Below are positions 7,048 to 11,316 of a stretch of DNA of 11,316 bases, piece after piece. The DNA lies in NCBI GenBank assembly GCA_913052545.1, contig CAJXEF010000060.1, forward strand, positions 1-11,316, in the 5' to 3' direction. The position numbers were made by a program, and so were the translations under genes. Under the pieces are notes generated by a model. That model was given only the letters and a program-made list of their open reading frames with translations. It was not told where the DNA came from and did no database searches. The stretch comes from an uncultured Chloroflexota bacterium. Its GTDB lineage: Bacteria > Chloroflexota > Dehalococcoidia > UBA3495. Within the stretch, counting starts at the first letter, position 1. Each line of letters opens with the position of its first letter.

Positions 7048-8001
7048 TTAGTTAGTGAACAATTCTCCTACAGATAAACCTTTATGTATCCTGTATATGG
7101 CTTCTCCCAGAAGTGGAGCCACTGAAAGAACCTTTATTTTTCCGTTAACTTGTTCTTGTTTCAGCGGGACTGTATCCGTGACTACGACCTCCTGGAACCT
7201 GCTTTTTGACAAGCGTTCAGATGCTTCTTTTGAAAAAACTGGATGGGTGGCACAACAGAAAACCTCTGTTACCCCTTCTTGTATTAGAGCATCTGCTGCG
7301 TTAATGACAGTTCCTCCGGTAAGAATTTCATCATCGAATGTTAACGCAACTTTACCTCTAACATCTCCGATCACATTTAGAGTTTCAGATTTGTCGTCAT
7401 TACTAACCCGACGTTTTTCTATTATGGCTAGTGGGGCATCAAGTTTTTCTGCAACGTCTCTCGCACGTTTGCTTATACCTATATCTACGGCTACGACTGC
7501 CATATCGGTCATTTCTTTGGCCTTGAAGTAATCAGTCAATAGAGGTAATGCAGTCAGTTCGTCTACTGGTATATTGAAAAAGCCTTGTATTTGACCCGCG
7601 TGTAAATCTACTGTCAGCATTCTGTCGGCACCGGCAGCAGTCAAGAGATCTGCCACCAATCTAGCTGTAATAGGAACCCTGGGCTGATCTTTCTTGTCCG
7701 TCCGACCATAGCCATAATACGGGACGACTGCCGTAATCCGCCCTGCTGAGGCACGTTTACAGGCGTCTATAGCTATTAGCAATTCCATGAGGTTATCATT
7801 GACTGGGTAACATATTGGCTGAATGATAAATACGTCTCTTTGTCGGACGTTTTCTAGGATACGAACGAAAGTGTTGTCATTCGCAAATTTGAACACTTCT
7901 GCTTGCCCAAGAGGTATATCCAAATAGGAACAGACATCTTGAGCTAGTTTAGGGTGAGCGTTGCCAGTAAATACCCTCAATTCATCGATAACAGGACGCA
8001 T
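7048..8001 (-). CDS. prs: Ribose-phosphate pyrophosphokinase (PRPP synthetase)
   Basis: A 317-aa enzyme that transfers pyrophosphate from ATP to ribose 5-phosphate to make PRPP for purine, pyrimidine, histidine, tryptophan and NAD synthesis. The length is normal. The N-terminal ATP-binding region has FANDNTFVRILENVR (39-53), with RTDKKDQPRVPI at 100-111. The signature DLHAGQIQGFF is at 132-142, the catalytic flexible-loop residues K196 and R198 lie in IEKRRV, and the PRPP loop is DDEILTGGT (223-231). That loop ends in TGGT rather than the DTAGT form of E. coli-type enzymes. The start ATG (A at 8001) overlaps the TAA of the upstream crotonase gene by one base (TAATG). A GAGG lies 7 nt before the ATG inside the crotonase gene, so translation is coupled. 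Cytoplasmic, probably hexameric as in the family. Confidence 0.95.
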   Translation of the reverse strand: MRPVIDELRVFTGNAHPKLAQDVCSYLDIPLGQAEVFKFANDNTFVRILENVRQRDVFIIQPICYPVNDNLMELLIAIDACKRASAGRITAVVPYYGYGRTDKKDQPRVPITARLVADLLTAAGADRMLTVDLHAGQIQGFFNIPVDELTALPLLTDYFKAKEMTDMAVVAVDIGISKRARDVAEKLDAPLAIIEKRRVSNDDKSETLNVIGDVRGKVALTFDDEILTGGTVINAADALIQEGVTEVFCCATHPVFSKEASERLSKSRFQEVVVTDTVPLKQEQVNGKIKVLSVAPLLGEAIYRIHKGLSVGELFTN

Positions 8002-8819
8002 TATCTATCCTCAAATACCGGTGCCCTAGATTCTCTGAATGCAGCGGTACCTTCACCATGGTCAGCCGAGGTTAAAGTAATGGTTTCGGCAGCAGCAGCC
8101 ATTTTCATGGCGGTTTCTAGATCGAATTCTAAACCTTTATATAGCATCAACTTTGAGAGCCTAATGGCTATTGGGGGTCCAGCCGCAATTTTCTTAGCCA
8201 TATCCATAGTTGTATTTTCCAGTTCTTCTTCTGATACGAGATGGTTCAGGAATCCCAAACGATGAGCATCCTCAGCTTCTAAAAAGTCTCCCGTAAACAA
8301 CAACTCGGCAGCTTTCCCGATACTGCCTAATGCTCGTGGATAGAGCCAGGTTCCTCCAAATCCAGGGAAAAGACCAATGCGGATATAAGCAACCATAAAT
8401 CGAGATCTGGGTGTTCCGATCCTGATGTCGCAGCCGCAAGCCAAATCAAACCCGGCGCCCACTGCGGCACCGTTTAACATAGCTATTACAGGTTTTTCCA
8501 TTCTCTGCAAACCCAGCATGAAACGTTGGGTGCGTTGAAATGCCCTTCTGATGTCATCCGTATTCTCAGAGACCCAACCAGCAGATTGACTACCTCCTTG
8601 AAGCTGGTCCAGGTCACCACCTGCGCAAAATACTCTCCCGGAGCCCGTTAGTACCATGACCCTAATTGAATTGTCGGACTCAACTTCTTCAATTGCATCC
8701 CCGATCTCATCTTGCATAACATCATTTAAAGCGTTACGGCGGTCTGGGCGGTTTAGAGTCAAAGTCGCGATATGTTGTTTGGGGTCTTTATCTAATAATA
8801 TGTATTGGTATCCGGACAT
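8001..8819 (-). CDS. Enoyl-CoA hydratase/isomerase-family (crotonase-fold) protein, PaaG-like
   Basis: A 272-aa crotonase-superfamily protein acting on an acyl-CoA. IATLTLNRPDRRNAL is at 17-31, the first oxyanion-hole segment FCAGGDL at 64-70, and the second, NGAAVGAG, at 116-123 with G121. IGLFPGFGGTWLYPRALG resembles the PaaG/isomerase branch. The usual acid/base residues are missing: the hydratase glutamate positions read D125 and Y145, and the PaaG-type aspartate position (PDxGG) reads G153 in PGFGG. A classical hydratase function is therefore doubtful, and an isomerase, hydrolase or other CoA-ester role is possible. An upstream in-frame ATG at 8900 would add 27 atypical residues. It is rejected because a strong promoter (-10 at 8845-8850) lies inside that extension and GGAGGT (8828-8833) sits 8 nt before the ATG at 8819. 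First gene of the unit with prs, 1-nt overlap. Confidence 0.92.
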   Translation of the reverse strand: MSGYQYILLDKDPKQHIATLTLNRPDRRNALNDVMQDEIGDAIEEVESDNSIRVMVLTGSGRVFCAGGDLDQLQGGSQSAGWVSENTDDIRRAFQRTQRFMLGLQRMEKPVIAMLNGAAVGAGFDLACGCDIRIGTPRSRFMVAYIRIGLFPGFGGTWLYPRALGSIGKAAELLFTGDFLEAEDAHRLGFLNHLVSEEELENTTMDMAKKIAAGPPIAIRLSKLMLYKGLEFDLETAMKMAAAAETITLTSADHGEGTAAFRESRAPVFEDR

Positions 8820-8827
8820 GTAGTAGC

Positions 8828-8833
8828 ACCTCC
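8828..8833 (-). promoter_or_regulatory. Ribosome binding site deciding the crotonase start
   Basis: GGAGGT on the minus strand, 8 nt before the ATG at 8819, is the strongest Shine-Dalgarno match near this gene and rules in favour of the shorter protein. Confidence 0.8.
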
Positions 8834-8844
8834 AAAGCATCCAG

Positions 8845-8853
8845 ATTATAGCA
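8845..8853 (-). promoter_or_regulatory. Extended -10 promoter of the crotonase-prs unit
   Basis: On the minus strand TG-C-TATAAT is a perfect -10 hexamer (8845-8850) with the extended TGn element (8851-8853). The -35 region 17 bp upstream is poor, as is common when the extended element is present. Transcription should begin near 8838, giving a leader of about 19 nt that contains GGAGGT. Confidence 0.65.
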
Positions 8854-8856
8854 CAG

Positions 8857-8867
8857 CACCACTGGTG
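8857..8867. promoter_or_regulatory. Operator-like palindrome within the crotonase-prs promoter
   Basis: CACCA-C-TGGTG is a perfect 11-bp palindrome with one central base. It sits within the spacer between the -10 and where -35 should be, a position where a bound repressor would block the polymerase. It is more GC-rich than its surroundings, which makes chance less likely, but it is short and no regulator gene is adjacent. Confidence 0.4.
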
Positions 8868-8990
8868 GAAAAAGTTAAGTTGCCCGATTCGTGAAGACAT
8901 GATGTAGACTACAAAATAATTCTATATAGGGTAATATGGAACGTGATTGCGATTACCTAGAGTATTTACCTGTGGGAGGCGACTTCTTTG

Positions 8991-10175
8991 ATGTTTAGTT
9001 ATTTGGATCACTTAGAATGTACTCAATGTGGGAAAGATTTCCCTCATAACGAGCTACAAAAAATTAGCTCTTGCTGTGGGAAAGTACTCTATGCCAGATA
9101 TGATTTGGATCGTTTATCTAAAGAGATAGACCGGAACATCTTCGAAAAACGCCGCGGTGACATGTGGAGGTTTTCTGAACTATTACCTGTCTTGGAACCA
9201 AAAAATGTGCTTACTCTGGGTGAAGGTGGTACTCCGTTGCTTGAAGTAGGCAATCTTGCTAATAAGCTCGGTCTGAAGAATCTTTTCATCAAAGAGGAAG
9301 GTTTGAACCCGACCGGCACATTTAAAGCCAGGGGAATTGCGGCTGCAGTATCCAAAGCTCAGGAGTTGGGTGTTACAGGATTTACTATGCCTTCCGCGGG
9401 CAACGCAGCCGGTGCTGCTGCTACTTATTGCGCTCGAGCTGGACTCCCTGTAAAAGTTTTTATGCCCCAGGATGCTCCCCAATCAAACCAGAAAGAATCA
9501 GTTATGGCTGGTTCAGAGTTGAATTTGGTAGAAGGTCTGATCAGTGATGCTGGACGTATAGCAGTTGGTATTGCCGAAGCAGAAAACCTTTTCGATTTAT
9601 CTACTCTTAAGGAACCGTATAGGGCGGAAGGGAAAAAAACCATGGGCTTGGAAATAGCTCAGCAACTGGGATGGAAAACTCCTGATGTCATAATTTACCC
9701 TACAGGTGGGGGTACCGGAATTTTGGGTATGCACAAAGCATTTCAAGAACTCTCGCAGATGGGATGGATAGAAGGCAAGCAACCAAAATTTGTCGCCGTT
9801 CAGCCTGAAGGTTGTCAGCCGATTGTAAAAGCATTTCAAGAAGGTAAGAACGACTCCGAGGCATGGCAGAACGCTGCGACATTGGCGGACGGCTTGCGAG
9901 TCCCGCACCCATTCGCTGATTATTTGATACTTGATGTATTAAGGCAAACCGGCGGGACAGCATTGGCAGTTGATGATGCTTCTATGGTTGATGCTATGTA
10001 TGAAATTGCTACTGCCGAAGGTATCATAGCCTGTCCAGAAGGTGCCGCTACCTTGGTTGGCCTAAAACGATTGCTGAGGGATGGGTTTTTAGGTCCCGAT
10101 GAAACGATTGTCTTGTTAAATACGGGTTCCGGATACAAATATTTAGATTTAATTACTACTTCTCCAAAGAAGTAA
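8991..10175 (+). CDS. thrC: Threonine synthase
   Basis: PLP-dependent enzyme converting O-phospho-L-homoserine to L-threonine, 394 aa, similar in length to the shorter thermophile/plant-like class. An N-terminal zinc-ribbon-like segment has C10-x2-C13 and a shifted second pair, C28-C29-G, instead of CxxCG, so zinc binding may be altered. LGEGGTPLLEV is at 76-86. NPTGTFKARG (106-115) contains the PLP lysine K112, SAGNAAGA follows, and YPTGGGTG forms the phosphate-binding loop. The C-terminus has a conserved ACPEGAAT and LLNTGSG segment. The ATG at 8991 is preceded by a TTG at 8988; GGGAGG at 8974-8979 is 11 nt from the ATG and 8 nt from the TTG, so either could be used. It is divergent from the crotonase gene and followed by ispH after 60 bp, so the two are probably co-transcribed. 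Other threonine-pathway genes are not in the window. Cytoplasmic. Confidence 0.94.
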   Translation: MFSYLDHLECTQCGKDFPHNELQKISSCCGKVLYARYDLDRLSKEIDRNIFEKRRGDMWRFSELLPVLEPKNVLTLGEGGTPLLEVGNLANKLGLKNLFIKEEGLNPTGTFKARGIAAAVSKAQELGVTGFTMPSAGNAAGAAATYCARAGLPVKVFMPQDAPQSNQKESVMAGSELNLVEGLISDAGRIAVGIAEAENLFDLSTLKEPYRAEGKKTMGLEIAQQLGWKTPDVIIYPTGGGTGILGMHKAFQELSQMGWIEGKQPKFVAVQPEGCQPIVKAFQEGKNDSEAWQNAATLADGLRVPHPFADYLILDVLRQTGGTALAVDDASMVDAMYEIATAEGIIACPEGAATLVGLKRLLRDGFLGPDETIVLLNTGSGYKYLDLITTSPKK

Positions 10176-10235
10176 TATAGAACGTAAAGTTGCTATTCGT
10201 TGGTTTTAAATTAAACATAAATTAGTGAGAGAATT

Positions 10236-11138
10236 GTGTTAGAAGTGATTTTAAGTTCTCCGCGAGGGTTTTGCGCTGGAGTAGTACGGGCAATAGATAT
10301 TGTCGAGTTGTGTTTAAAAAAATATGGTCCTCCCGTATATGTTAAACATCAAATTGTTCATAACCCATATGTCGTAGCTCAACTTGAAGTGAAAGGTGCT
10401 ATCACGGTTGAGGATGTCGGTGAAATTCCGGAGGGGTCGATTGTGGTTTTTTCTGCTCACGGGTCTCCTCCAGAGGATTTCGAAGTTGCTCAATCTAGGC
10501 AGTTGACTGTAATTGATGCTGTATGTCCTCTAGTAACTAAAGTACATAATGAGGCGAAAAAATATTATAAAGAAGGAAAGCAAGTGCTCTTAGTAGGGCA
10601 TAAAGGTCATCAAGAGGTAAAGGGTACAATGGGCCAAGTGCCTATGACCTTGGTGGATGATGGTGATAATAGGGTGATACCCAGGTTGAAGGCGGATAGT
10701 GAGGTGGTTGTGCTAACACAAACGACATTATCTGTGGGTGATACCCAGCGTTCTATTGGAGAGATACTATCGGCTTATCCTGGTTCTATTATTCGCAATG
10801 ATATATGTTACGCGACCACAAACCGACAAGACGCTGTAACTAAAATGGCTCCTCTTGTAGACTTGGTTCTGGTGATAGGAGCAGAAAACAGTTCAAATTG
10901 TAATCGGCTTAGAGAGGTTGCCGAGGTATTAGGAGTTGCAGCCTATTTGATAAACGGTCCTGAAGAAGTGGAACAGGAGTGGTTAGATGGATGTAATAAG
11001 ATTGGCGTAACCTCAGGGGCTTCGACACCTGAGATACTAGTAGAAGAAGTGATCAATAAACTAGCTCCTGATAAGGTGACATATCTAACAGGAGTGGATG
11101 AGGATGTTAGTTTCACTTTGCCTAAGATTTTGAGGTGA
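10236..11138 (+). CDS. ispH: 4-hydroxy-3-methylbut-2-enyl diphosphate reductase (IspH/LytB)
   Basis: Last enzyme of the MEP pathway, reducing HMBPP to IPP and DMAPP with an iron-sulfur cluster; 300 aa, normal length. The three cluster cysteines are present: C13 in PRGFCAGV, C97 in DAVCPLVTKVH and C191 in NDICYATTNRQ. Substrate-binding residues are also in place: H42 (VHNPYVV), H75 (SAHGSPPE), H125 and the catalytic E127 (GHKGHQEVKGTMGQ), and the AENSSNCNRL stretch contributing the C-terminal Ser/Asn contacts. GASTPE near the end is conserved. The start is a GTG at 10236, placed because the protein begins exactly as relatives do (LEVILSSPRGFCAG); only a weak GAGAG precedes it. It is downstream of thrC with a 60-bp spacer. 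Its presence shows that isoprenoids here are made by the MEP route. Cytoplasmic. Confidence 0.96.
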   Translation: MLEVILSSPRGFCAGVVRAIDIVELCLKKYGPPVYVKHQIVHNPYVVAQLEVKGAITVEDVGEIPEGSIVVFSAHGSPPEDFEVAQSRQLTVIDAVCPLVTKVHNEAKKYYKEGKQVLLVGHKGHQEVKGTMGQVPMTLVDDGDNRVIPRLKADSEVVVLTQTTLSVGDTQRSIGEILSAYPGSIIRNDICYATTNRQDAVTKMAPLVDLVLVIGAENSSNCNRLREVAEVLGVAAYLINGPEEVEQEWLDGCNKIGVTSGASTPEILVEEVINKLAPDKVTYLTGVDEDVSFTLPKILR

Positions 11139-11316
11139 TCATCGTATTATTGTAATCATCTGGGGTATCGGTATTTCGTTAGGGCTTGATAGGACTGCCA
11201 AATTAGGTTAATCGTAAAACGCACGGTACGTTATTTCAGTAAGATTAGCATGCGGCCATCGCATTAATTATCAGGTTTTAGGCTTACTAAATTCTGCTCC
11301 AGAGTTTTAGTTGTGA
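11139..11316. other. Terminal non-coding stretch after ispH
   Basis: No supported gene. It contains a possible hairpin at 11244-11268: ATTA, two bulged bases, then ATGCG, a 5-nt loop, CGCAT and TAAT, giving 9 bp with a GC bulge. No T-run follows it, so it is not a clear terminator of ispH. A minus-strand frame open from the right edge stops at 11264 and could be the last 16 codons of a gene outside the window, but this is too short to judge. Confidence 0.3.

Noticed and set aside
8820..8900. N-terminal extension of the crotonase frame starting at 8900
   Set aside because: The 27 added residues are unlike the family, and a promoter (-10 at 8845-8850) and a GGAGGT site lie within them, so translation begins at 8819.
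10157..10174. Hairpin TACTTC/GAAGTA at the end of thrC as a terminator
   Set aside because: The stem is only 6 AT-rich base pairs, overlaps the stop codon and is not followed by a T-run; ispH follows in the same direction.
11264..11316. C-terminal 16 codons of a minus-strand gene entering from the right edge
   Set aside because: The frame is open to the edge and stops at TAA (11264-11266), but 16 codons without recognisable motif cannot be distinguished from chance.
1..11316. CRISPR array, transposase, phage, toxin-antitoxin or tRNA genes
   Set aside because: Both strands and all gaps were read for regularly spaced repeats, transposase or integrase motifs and cloverleaf-like segments; none was seen.

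Overview
The window reads as an ordinary, gene-dense bacterial chromosome segment, moderately AT-leaning, with short intergenic gaps and divergent or convergent gene pairs. It holds eleven protein-coding genes, one cut by the left edge. There are no RNA genes, CRISPR arrays, insertion sequences or phage genes that I can support. The mixture of several acyl-CoA enzymes (SCP2-type thiolase with a DUF35 partner, atypical SDR, acyl-CoA synthetase, crotonase-fold protein), a COG3964-type amidohydrolase and an MEP-pathway IspH suggests a free-living heterotroph. The overall protein character recalls uncultured marine Chloroflexota (SAR202 / Dehalococcoidia-like), but this is an impression from family resemblance, not a search result.

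Layout from left to right. 2-1294 (+): the C-terminal three quarters of a thiolase, followed after 3 nt by a DUF35 zinc-ribbon/OB-fold protein, a classic two-gene unit. 1380-2731 (-): a small TPR protein and an SDR-family protein that lacks most of the usual catalytic tetrad, separated by a 218-bp spacer with two inverted repeats. 2920-3921 (+): an inositol-monophosphatase-family phosphatase with a basic C-terminal tail, divergent from the SDR. 3958-8819 (-): amidohydrolase, AMP-forming acyl-CoA synthetase, ribose-phosphate pyrophosphokinase and a PaaG-like crotonase protein. Transcription runs right to left, and the last two genes overlap by 1 nt. 8991-11138 (+): threonine synthase, then ispH. 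The final 178 bp hold no supported gene.

How the genes fit together. The acyl-CoA synthetase, crotonase-like protein, SDR and thiolase/DUF35 are the classes needed for activating and shortening an unusual acyl or aromatic-derived chain, but they are spread over three transcription units. Two of them (SDR and crotonase) have substituted catalytic residues, so a linear pathway is only a hypothesis. The prs, thrC and ispH genes are housekeeping functions (PRPP supply, threonine, isoprenoid precursors).

The sequence supports several start decisions. The crotonase start is moved to 8819 because a strong extended -10 promoter and a GGAGGT site lie inside the longer reading frame. The acyl-CoA synthetase start is moved to 6910. 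I found no convincing new multi-gene system; the most useful leads are the non-canonical SDR and crotonase, the 1-nt coupling of the crotonase to prs, and the dyad symmetries in the intergenic DNA.
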